From: a virus | Length of the DNA: 64,000 bases | Reading direction: 5' to 3' (one strand) | IMG/VR virus record: IMGVR_UViG_3300020469_003050 | Span: 126,001-190,000 of that record | Shown here: piece by piece, positions 55,565 through 61,331 of the stretch | Layout of the letters: every line of letters starts with the position of its first letter | Numbering within the stretch: the first letter of the stretch is position 1 | Notes under the pieces: generated by a model | What the model was told of the DNA's origin: nothing | Seen by the model: only the letters and a program-made list of their open reading frames with translations | Database searches by the model: none | Made by a program: the position numbers and the translations under genes

Positions 55565-57382
55565 TTGTTAAAAATTAAGAATATAACGGTCCGTAACTTT
55601 ATGAGTGTTGGGAACGTAACACAGGCAGTAGACCTGGAACGTGACAACTTAACACTTGTATTAGGTAACAACCTAGACTTAGGTGGTGATGGTTCTCGTA
55701 ACGGTACGGGTAAAACTACACTCATCAATGCATTATCATATGGTATGTATGGTAACGCACTTACCAATATTAGAAAAGATAATCTAATTAATAAGACAAA
55801 TGGTAAGAACATGATTGTTACTATTGACTTTGAATTTAACGGAAGTCAATACAGGATTGAACGTGGACGTAGACCTAATGTATTTCGTTTTATCAGAGAC
55901 GGTATCGATTTAAACGATGGCGGTGGTGATGAAGCACAAGGTGAAATGAGACAAACTCAAACAGAAGTTGATTCTATTATTGGTATTTCTCATTCAATGT
56001 TCAAACACATTGTTGCACTTAATACGTACACAGAACCATTTCTTTCAATGAGAGCAAATGACCAACGTGAACTAATCGAAGAACTATTAGGTATTACTGA
56101 ATTGTCTCGTAAAGCAGAGGCACTTAAAGAAGTAATCAAAGAAACAAAAGACCAGATGAAAGACGAAGAATACAGTCTTAAAGCAAAAGAAGATGCAAAC
56201 ACTCGTATTCTAAAAAGTATTTCAGACATTGAACGTAGACAACGTATCTGGAAAGATAAACACGAAACAGAATTAAAAGAATTAGAGTCAGCCTTAGAGG
56301 CGTTATCTCATGTAGACATCAAACAAGAGATTGCTAATCATCAACTATTAAATGAATTTACCGAAAAGAAATCTAAGTTAGATGAAGCACAACGATGGGT
56401 TGATAGTATCAATACTGATAATCAAAAATTTTCCGATTTAGAAACAAGAGTTATTAGTGATATAGAAAAGATTAAAGACCATAAATGCTTTGCATGTGGA
56501 CAAGAAGTACACGATAGCAAACAAGAAGAAATTCTAAAAGAAAAAGAAGAACTATTAGGTGAAACTAAATCTCATTTAATGGAAAATGCAACTAAGTTAG
56601 AAACACATACATCAGTAATTAGTGAAGTAGGTGAACTTGGTAATAAGCCTACAGTATTTTATGATGATTTAAATGATGCATACGAACATCAAAACTCAGT
56701 TAGTATGTTGAAAGAACAAATCGAAACTAAAAAGAAACAAGAAGATCCTTATACTGAACAGATTAAAGAAATGCGTGAAAGTAGTTTAGAAGAACTAAAT
56801 TACAATACAATGAATGCACTTGTTTCTTATCGTGAACACCAAGACTTCTTAATGAAACTATTAACAAATAAAGATAGTTTTATTCGTAAAAAGATTATTG
56901 ACCAAAACTTATCTTATCTAAACACACGTTTAGAAAAGTATCTTGATAGACTAGGTTTACCTCATGAAGTTAAATTTATGAGTGACTTAACTGTAGAAAT
57001 TACAGAGTTAGGTCGTGAACTAGACTTTGACAATCTATCAAGAGGTGAACGTAATAGACTTATTTTAGGTCTATCATGGGCTTTCCGTGATATATACGAG
57101 TCACTATATAGCACTATTAATGTTCTATTTGTTGATGAACTTATTGATAGTGGAATGGATACGAACGGTGTCGAATCATCACTAGCAGTTCTTAAGAAAA
57201 TGCAACGTGATAGAAATCGCTCTATCTTTTTAGTATCTCATAGGGACGAATTATATGGTCGTGTGACTAATGTTCTTAATGTGATTAAAGAAAACGGCTT
57301 TACTACTTTCTCACAAGAGGATGCAATAGAGGCGGAAACAAATGAAATGACTAAACCACAAGAAGGAGTACCAAATGTCTGA
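55565..57382 (+). CDS. gp46: Recombination nuclease ATPase subunit gp46 (Rad50/SbcC-like)
   Basis: 605 residues starting at TTG 55565 with a strong GAGAGAGG RBS. The Walker A is SRNGTGKTT (Lys50), preceded by an insertion. Two long coiled coils flank the zinc hook CFAC (HKCFACGQE). The ABC signature LSRGERNRLILG and the Walker B VLFVDELIDSG lie near the end. gp46 holds and tethers DNA ends for gp47. The length is close to T4 gp46 (560). The TTG start may lower expression. Confidence 0.92.
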   Translation: MLKIKNITVRNFMSVGNVTQAVDLERDNLTLVLGNNLDLGGDGSRNGTGKTTLINALSYGMYGNALTNIRKDNLINKTNGKNMIVTIDFEFNGSQYRIERGRRPNVFRFIRDGIDLNDGGGDEAQGEMRQTQTEVDSIIGISHSMFKHIVALNTYTEPFLSMRANDQRELIEELLGITELSRKAEALKEVIKETKDQMKDEEYSLKAKEDANTRILKSISDIERRQRIWKDKHETELKELESALEALSHVDIKQEIANHQLLNEFTEKKSKLDEAQRWVDSINTDNQKFSDLETRVISDIEKIKDHKCFACGQEVHDSKQEEILKEKEELLGETKSHLMENATKLETHTSVISEVGELGNKPTVFYDDLNDAYEHQNSVSMLKEQIETKKKQEDPYTEQIKEMRESSLEELNYNTMNALVSYREHQDFLMKLLTNKDSFIRKKIIDQNLSYLNTRLEKYLDRLGLPHEVKFMSDLTVEITELGRELDFDNLSRGERNRLILGLSWAFRDIYESLYSTINVLFVDELIDSGMDTNGVESSLAVLKKMQRDRNRSIFLVSHRDELYGRVTNVLNVIKENGFTTFSQEDAIEAETNEMTKPQEGVPNV

Positions 57383-57632
57383 TTTTAAAATGGTTCATAA
57401 GCCACATAAAATGTTAGAATGGCTTGAAGGTGAATGCACTGAATGGGCTCATGGCATAATCAAAGAACATTTTCAAGTAGAAGATACTGATACATTATCT
57501 AAGGAACAAATCGAAGAAGTTATTGCTGAATGGGAATTACTAGCCGATAGTCCAAGTTATGATTTCTTGTCAATGGGTTTCAGAAACATAATTAGTTCGT
57601 GGGAAAATGAACACGATGATTATTTAATTTAA
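57375..57632 (+). CDS. Small acidic hypothetical protein
   Basis: 85 residues, overlapping gp46 by 8 nt and preceded by AAGGAG. It is Glu/Asp/Trp-rich (EWLEGECTEWAHGIIKEH, EVIAEWELL, SWENEHDDYL), wholly helical in pattern. The family is not recognised. An acidic protein next to recombination genes could be a DNA-mimic or a regulator, but there is no direct evidence. Confidence 0.6.
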   Translation: MSDFKMVHKPHKMLEWLEGECTEWAHGIIKEHFQVEDTDTLSKEQIEEVIAEWELLADSPSYDFLSMGFRNIISSWENEHDDYLI

Positions 57633-57644
57633 AAGGAGTATAAC

Positions 57645-57821
57645 ATGAGTATACATGAACAAATCGTACAACAATACGAAAACTATTTAAGTGAACATGC
57701 CGCATGGGAAGACAAGGGCGTTAAAGCCGCGGCCGCTAGAGCAAGAAAGGCTTTAGGTGAAATTGGAAAACTTACAAAAGAAAGACGTAAAGAAATCCAA
57801 GAAAAGAAAAATAATATGTAA
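57645..57821 (+). CDS. 58-residue basic helical protein
   Basis: Starts at ATG 57645 with RBS AAGGAG, stop TAA 57819-57821. Residues 25-55 (KGVKAAAARARKALGEIGKL, then TKERRKEIQEKKN) are Ala/Lys/Arg-rich and helical, like small histone-H1-like or nucleoid-associated phage proteins. I recall similar small proteins in marine T4-like phages. It probably binds DNA or RNA polymerase (inference). It ends 8 nt before the sRNA promoter. Confidence 0.6.
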   Translation: MSIHEQIVQQYENYLSEHAAWEDKGVKAAAARARKALGEIGKLTKERRKEIQEKKNNM

Positions 57822-57828
57822 AAAGGTG

Positions 57829-57857
57829 TTGACAAGGCTTTCTGATAATGTTATTAT
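57829..57857 (+). promoter_or_regulatory. sigma70 promoter for the small RNA
   Basis: TTGACA (57829-57834), 17 bp, TATTAT (57852-57857). No protein starts for 138 nt downstream; two hairpins lie in that space. Confidence 0.8.
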
Positions 57858-57863
57858 AGAGTC

Positions 57864-57924
57864 ATAATAAAAGATGCAAAGTGTCTCCTCTCAACCTCTC
57901 TCATCTAACTGAGCATCTTTTTTT
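57864..57924 (+). ncRNA. Candidate trans-acting small RNA with anti-Shine-Dalgarno loop
   Basis: Expected transcript start near 57864. AAGATGC (57871-57877) pairs with GCATCTT (57913-57919), followed by TTTTTTT, a rho-independent end. The 35-nt loop holds TCTCCTCTC (57884-57892) and CCTCTCT (57895-57901). Both are complementary to GAGAGG, the RBS of the FG-GAP gene, two small early genes and gp46. The loop resembles the pyrimidine-rich CCUCC-type anti-SD loops of alphaproteobacterial small RNAs. No ORF fits. Length about 60 nt, or about 110 nt if it continues to the next hairpin. Confidence 0.6.
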
Positions 57925-57947
57925 ATTCTCACACAGAGAGCAACACA

Positions 57948-57977
57948 AACCCGGCACTTCTGTGTCGGGTTTTTTTA
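57948..57977 (+). terminator. Rho-independent terminator
   Basis: AACCCG-GCAC-TTCT-GTG-TCGGGTT (one mismatch) followed by a T-run. It backs up the sRNA hairpin and isolates the small-gene cluster downstream. Confidence 0.85.
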
Positions 57978-57995
57978 TTTAGAAAGAGTCCGAAA

Positions 57996-58187
57996 ATGCA
58001 TAAGCCCGTTGATAAAAATAAAATTAAAGAAGAAGAAAAAGAAAAACTAAATAAACAAGTACAAGAATTTTTAAACAAAGGTGGAAAGATTTCCATCATG
58101 CCTGAAGGCGCAATCACAGAAGAAGGCCAACTGAATTATAAATTCAGACGTGGAAAGAAAAAGAACACAACTAATGAAAAAACGTAA
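57996..58187 (+). CDS. 63-residue basic protein with FLxxGGKI motif
   Basis: Starts at ATG 57996, 19 nt after the terminator. The helical start (KNKIKEEEKEKLNKQVQEF) leads to FLNKGGKISIMPEGA and a Lys/Arg-rich tail. A similar 'FL..GG.I' pattern occurs in short RNA-polymerase-associated regulators such as SutA; this is only a resemblance. Overlaps the next gene by 14 nt. Confidence 0.5.
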   Translation: MHKPVDKNKIKEEEKEKLNKQVQEFLNKGGKISIMPEGAITEEGQLNYKFRRGKKKNTTNEKT

Positions 58188-58371
58188 ATTACTTAGTGGA
58201 GAAGAAGTAATTGAATTAGAACGTGCAACTACGTTAAAAGTTTACACAAAATGTCCTAACAAATACAAACTTATCGATATGGAAACAGGCGAAGAATATA
58301 TCGGTATTGATTCAGAAAACTCTCATTGGGACAAGATAGAAAAGAAAGTTTCAAAGGATGGCGAAACCTAA
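58174..58371 (+). CDS. 65-residue hypothetical protein
   Basis: Starts at ATG 58174 (MKKRKLLSGEEVIELERAT), overlapping the previous gene by 14 nt and the next by 14 nt. It contains YKLIDMETGEEYIG, a small beta-hairpin pattern. No family recognised. The chain of overlaps suggests real translation. Confidence 0.5.
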   Translation: MKKRKLLSGEEVIELERATTLKVYTKCPNKYKLIDMETGEEYIGIDSENSHWDKIEKKVSKDGET

Positions 58372-58591
58372 AGTACAAGGATGGGAATTCGATGTAGATG
58401 ATATACATTGGATTGAACATTCCCTTTCATATAGATTAGGAAGACTAATCAAACGTGAAGGCTTAGTTGAAAAAGAAACCAGTCGTTTAGCAATACAATC
58501 AGAAATAAAAGTCATAAGAGACTTGCAAGGTAAAATACATCATCAAAAGAATTTCTATAGACCCACTAAAGGGGTTTATGTTAGCGGTTAA
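58358..58591 (+). CDS. 77-residue hypothetical protein
   Basis: Starts at ATG 58358. HWIEHSLSYRLGRLIKREG and RLAIQSEIKVIRDLQGKIHHQ are amphipathic helices, so a small helical protein. No family recognised. Its TAA stop is the first codon of a perfect 24-bp palindrome. Confidence 0.55.
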   Translation: MAKPKVQGWEFDVDDIHWIEHSLSYRLGRLIKREGLVEKETSRLAIQSEIKVIRDLQGKIHHQKNFYRPTKGVYVSG

Positions 58592-58612
58592 CTTAACAAC
58601 GTTGTTAAGTTA
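58589..58612 (+). repeat. Perfect 24-bp palindrome over a stop codon
   Basis: TAACTTAACAAC followed directly by its exact reverse complement. As RNA it is a 12-bp stem with no room for a loop unless the centre opens. A weak T-run (ATTTTT) begins 7 nt later. It could be a terminator-like RNA or a protein-binding site. Confidence 0.7.
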
Positions 58613-58637
58613 GAGACATTTTTCCATAAATATTTGT

Positions 58638-58868
58638 ATGAAAGTGATTATGATTATTGTCTTTATCCTTGCCTCCGGAGAGCAGATTGTGCCTCAAGGT
58701 TGGGAGCCAAGACAAATGACTTCAATAGAAGAATGCCAACGCAAAAAATCTGCGGCTGTAGAATTTATCGAATACGGTATTTCTAATGGTCAGTTACCTA
58801 AACAATATATTGGGTACAAAGTTAGTTGTGTTGTACAAGAGATAGATATATTATCTCCGGAGAAATAA
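58638..58868 (+). CDS. Small exported or membrane-anchored hypothetical protein
   Basis: 76 residues. MKVIMIIVFILASGEQI is a hydrophobic N-terminus that could be a signal or an anchor, although it has few positive charges before it. Two cysteines (Cys34 and Cys64 approximately, IEECQRK and KVSCVVQ) might form a disulfide in the periplasm. Preceded by CATAAATAT. Function unknown. Confidence 0.5.
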   Translation: MKVIMIIVFILASGEQIVPQGWEPRQMTSIEECQRKKSAAVEFIEYGISNGQLPKQYIGYKVSCVVQEIDILSPEK

Positions 58869-58869
58869 A

Positions 58870-58998
58870 ATGTTTAAGTGGCATAAAAAACAAACAGAAT
58901 ATTGGCAAAATAAATTTAATGTAGATTCATATACTATGATGTGGATAGCCTATGTTAAAGGCCTAATTATGGGTTTACTTATTGCTTGGTTTATTTAA
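58870..58998 (+). CDS. 42-residue single-span membrane protein
   Basis: ATG 58870 follows the previous stop by 1 nt; stop TAA 58996-58998. A charged N-terminus (MFKWHKKQTEYWQNKF) precedes one hydrophobic helix (MMWIAYVKGLIMGLLIAWFI). It could be a small inner-membrane protein, possibly related to lysis, but nothing proves that. It overlaps the convergent nuclease gene by 8 nt. Confidence 0.45.
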   Translation: MFKWHKKQTEYWQNKFNVDSYTMMWIAYVKGLIMGLLIAWFI

Positions 58999-59521
58999 TA
59001 CCTTCAATGCAGTGACGTTCAAATACGTCTGAATTGTACTTCCAAAATTCTTCTGCACTTGTTAGTATCCAACAACCATTCTTCTCAGACTTGTAAGTTA
59101 CACTAATCGGTGAACGCCATCCGAGTCCATTCATACGGTCTTGAAACGCAACATAAGTTCCTATACGATTAAATTTCATAAAGATAATGTTAACATCACT
59201 ATCTTCTGCAATCTCCATAGTTTGTACAATCCAGTCCTCCAAAAGAGGAATTTTTTTATCATACAATAAATGGTGCCAAGGGAATTCTTTATAAAACTTA
59301 CACTCACAGTTAAAGTACTTCCAGTTATCAGGAGGTATAATATCTCCTTTAAAACCTCGTACTTGTCCTTCGCTTAAGTTAGTTGCTCTATGGAAATTAC
59401 TTCCACCTATAAATGCTCCAGAATTAGGGACACGTACAAAACTACCATTATATTTTTCACTTAGAAATTTTGCTTGTTCTCTTTCATATCCAGAACCCTT
59501 AGATTTGCTTTTACTTGGCAT
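58991..59521 (-). CDS. PD-(D/E)XK nuclease, resolvase- or homing-like
   Basis: 176 residues. GYEREQAKFL (11-20) gives the first-helix Glu, RGFKGDI has Asp60, and NCECKF has Glu73-x-Lys75: the PD-(D/E)XK active site in normal spacing. The fold matches Holliday-junction-resolvase-like and phage PD-(D/E)XK homing enzymes. The N-terminal MPSKSKSKGSG is basic. It lies alone on the minus strand beside a 470-nt structured non-coding stretch, as free-standing homing nucleases often do. No ordinary partner gene is present. Confidence 0.7.
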   Translation of the reverse strand: MPSKSKSKGSGYEREQAKFLSEKYNGSFVRVPNSGAFIGGSNFHRATNLSEGQVRGFKGDIIPPDNWKYFNCECKFYKEFPWHHLLYDKKIPLLEDWIVQTMEIAEDSDVNIIFMKFNRIGTYVAFQDRMNGLGWRSPISVTYKSEKNGCWILTSAEEFWKYNSDVFERHCIEGIK

Positions 59522-59546
59522 ATGTTTAATCTCTTTTCATTATAAA

Positions 59547-59560
59547 AGGTCTAAAGACCT
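59547..59560 (-). terminator. Short inverted repeat before the nuclease gene
   Basis: AGGTCT-TT-AGACCT on the minus strand followed by TTTTATAATG. It could end the RNA transcribed from the structured region or reduce read-through into the nuclease gene. Confidence 0.4.
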
Positions 59561-59689
59561 AATCCCAATTAATATTCATTCGTTAGCACTCATTCATATT
59601 AATCGGTATTTCTATTTCTTTATTATATAACATTAATTGGTATAAGTCAAATGATATTATATTATGAGTCTCTGTCCCGTGAAGAAGCC

Positions 59690-60160
59690 ATAATTGCCCT
59701 GTTGCCAGGACAATTAAAAAATGGCTGTACAGAAAATCTTGTCTTATCTGTCCCTTGCTCATCGCCTCTATGTCTAAGTTAGTCGCTAGTTACGACGGAG
59801 TCGGTTGACGATCCCTCCTTAACTTAGTATTGCATCTTTCGATTCAACGGCACCCTTTATAATCCACATAGATAGAAACTATAAAAAGCAGATAGTGTTA
59901 TAAAAACCTATCATCGGTAATATTATACTAGTCAACCATGTTCTTTAGGAACCATGGCTGTTTTATGATTATGAATACTCTTTGTGGTTTACGAGAAGAA
60001 TGTCAGAATTCATCCTGACTAGTCCGACGGCAAACACTACGTTTGCAGTCTCAATCCCGTGTCGGCAACCCGACAAACGATTCCACTATGTATGCTGAGA
60101 TATTAGTCATTCCCTTTTCCTATTCGCCGAGATATATATTAGATTGTATTAGTTTTATTA
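59690..60160 (-). ncRNA. Candidate large structured non-coding RNA
   Basis: About 470 nt with no convincing ORF on either strand. On the minus strand several helices are visible. TGTCGG-GTTG-CCGACA lies at 60060-60075 and GCAAAC-GTAGT-GTTTGC at 60030-60046. GTCAG/CTGAC is at 60002-60019, and CCATG(G)TTC/GAACATGG at 59936-59957. The long-range pair CTAAGTTA/TAACTTAG closes 59774-59827. An 11-bp stem capped by GCAA lies at 59691-59716. In the last, a G-U pair and a GNRA tetraloop exist only on the minus strand, which fixes the polarity. Not tmRNA, RNase P or tRNA. It could be a group I-type intron remnant or a new large phage RNA. Confidence 0.45.
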
Positions 60161-60161
60161 G

Positions 60162-60401
60162 TTATAGTATTGGCATTCCTGCCTTTTTACTCATTTCAAA
60201 ATTCTGGTCAATAATCTCATTCAGATGTTTGATATGATTCACTGGCATTTCATGAAGTTCTGAGATAGAAACCCCACCCCTCATGTACCAAGATAATTGT
60301 AACAGATTCTTATGTACCTTGTCAAGTTCTTTTTCAAACTTTTTTTGTTTTTCTGCAATTTCTTCACCGCTGGCGGTTGCTAGCCAGCCTAGGAAAAATT
60401 T
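60162..60401 (-). CDS. -1 frame C-terminal extension of gp26 (gp51-like)
   Basis: In the -1 frame at the end of gp26 a 77-residue extension runs to TAA 60162-60164: it begins FLGWLATASGEEIAEKQ and includes LSWYMRGGVSISELHEM and KKAGMPIL. The extension's frame has a TAA (60408-60410) just upstream of the slippery site and no start codon before YMRGG, so it can only be reached by frameshift. The YMRGG...GMP pattern resembles the small gp51/hub proteins encoded after gp26 in marine T4-like phages. The predicted fusion has about 350 residues. Confidence 0.65.
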   Translation of the reverse strand, partial: KFFLGWLATASGEEIAEKQKKFEKELDKVHKNLLQLSWYMRGGVSISELHEMPVNHIKHLNEIIDQNFEMSKKAGMPIL

Positions 60402-61222
60402 GCAGGATTAATCTCTATATTAACTTTTTGTACATGGTCGCATTCTGGACATTTAAATTCAAAATTGTTTAACGCTTCTGGCTTTTTAGCTATGTCTTTA
60501 ACTCTTTTATCCATATTTGTAACTACTGATGTAGGAACATTAGCAAGAAATTCAATAATTTGTTTCTTGTCAGTGACCTCACCTTCTGGTGTTTCTATCT
60601 TATCGATAGTCTCTGAAATCAAATCAACATTGTATTCAGCTACACGTTTGAAACTTTTGTAAAACTTTTTCGCAAGTTCCAACTCATCCTTATCATTAGT
60701 AATATCATTTTTGACATTATTAACGATTCGCTGTTCTTCAAGCTGGATAAGAGCAACCCGTGTAACACTTTCTAGTGTTGGTGGTCTCATATGGATTGTT
60801 AAATTTTCATATACTACAGGCTCAACCTTATTAATTTCAGGGAACTTGTTTAGTACAAAATCGATATCAATATTGAAATCATTCTTATTCTCACACTCTT
60901 TACATGTATGAGTATATGTGAGATTACTACCGTTTGTTGCGTATTGAATAGCCATATAAAGTGCTTCTGCATCAATGTTGCATAATTTTCTTGCATCTTT
61001 GATACTAGGAACACAACTTTCTATTAAAGAAATCATTGCCTCACCATTAAGAAGTGCATCTGGATTACGCATTGTAATCTCATCGATAGCAGTCATAGGC
61101 ATAACGCCCACTTCTTCAATAATAGTTTGGTCTATTTCTGGGTTAAATTTACCTTTAGTTGGTAAACTAACATATATAGCTGGCTTTCTAAAGTACTTAG
61201 TTAGCGGGTTATCGGTCATCAT
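60389..61222 (-). CDS. gp26: Baseplate hub protein gp26-like
   Basis: 277 residues of the T4-baseplate (gp26) family: KPAIYVSLPTKGKFN, then VMPMTAIDEITMRNPDALLNGEAM (given in part) and LIESCVPSIKDARKL in the first 80 residues. Two CxxC pairs (Cys107-110, CKEC; Cys258-261, CPEC) suggest a zinc ribbon, which T4 gp26 lacks as far as I can tell. It starts at ATG 61222 behind a perfect consensus promoter. Its end is a slippery sequence giving the -1 product. It probably acts as a hub assembly factor. Confidence 0.78.
   Translation of the reverse strand: MMTDNPLTKYFRKPAIYVSLPTKGKFNPEIDQTIIEEVGVMPMTAIDEITMRNPDALLNGEAMISLIESCVPSIKDARKLCNIDAEALYMAIQYATNGSNLTYTHTCKECENKNDFNIDIDFVLNKFPEINKVEPVVYENLTIHMRPPTLESVTRVALIQLEEQRIVNNVKNDITNDKDELELAKKFYKSFKRVAEYNVDLISETIDKIETPEGEVTDKKQIIEFLANVPTSVVTNMDKRVKDIAKKPEALNNFEFKCPECDHVQKVNIEINPANFS
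60395..60401 (-). promoter_or_regulatory. Slippery heptamer A-AAT-TTT for -1 frameshift
   Basis: AAATTTT, the canonical XXXYYYZ slippery form, in register with gp26 codons AAT-TTT and only two codons before the TAG stop. A GC-rich inverted segment (CTGGCTAGC...GCCAG) lies 5-30 nt downstream and could pause ribosomes. Confidence 0.65.
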
Positions 61223-61236
61223 TAATTCCTTGGATT

Positions 61237-61245
61237 GATAAATAC
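61237..61245 (+). promoter_or_regulatory. Candidate T4-like late promoter of the tape measure
   Basis: GATAAATAC on the plus strand, 86 nt before ATG 61332. Confidence 0.6.
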
Positions 61246-61289
61246 ACTTATAATAAACTTTAAGTGGTTATATACGTATATTTAGATGT

Positions 61290-61318
61290 ATTATAAACTA
61301 CGAAGTTTAACTTGTCAA
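61290..61318 (-). promoter_or_regulatory. Perfect consensus sigma70 promoter of gp26
   Basis: On the minus strand TTGACA (61313-61318), 17 bp, TATAAT (61290-61295). The operator-like AAACTTCGTAGTTT fills most of the spacer. Confidence 0.85.
61295..61310. repeat. Second copy of the AAACTACGAAGTTTAA palindrome
   Basis: Identical over 16 bp to 52984-52999, and placed between -35 and -10 of the gp26 promoter, which suggests a repressor or activator site. Confidence 0.65.
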
Positions 61319-61331
61319 GAGGTATTTTGTA

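Noticed and set aside
59690-60160. tmRNA, RNase P RNA or tRNA in the structured gap
   Set aside because: No acceptor stem with CCA, no T-arm with matching stem around the TTCGATTC-like string, no tag ORF, and none of the RNase P conserved boxes are visible.
59640-60160. A complete group I intron
   Set aside because: AGACT and AGTC segments near 60050 and 60020 hint at a P7-like pair, but I could not place P3, P4 or P6 or find two exons of one gene flanking the stretch. Kept only as an alternative.
60296-60325. Internal minus-strand promoter for the structured RNA
   Set aside because: TTGACA and TACAAT with an 18-bp spacer occur inside the -1 frame coding, but the -10 is poor and the site overlaps conserved codons. 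Possible, not convincing enough to list.
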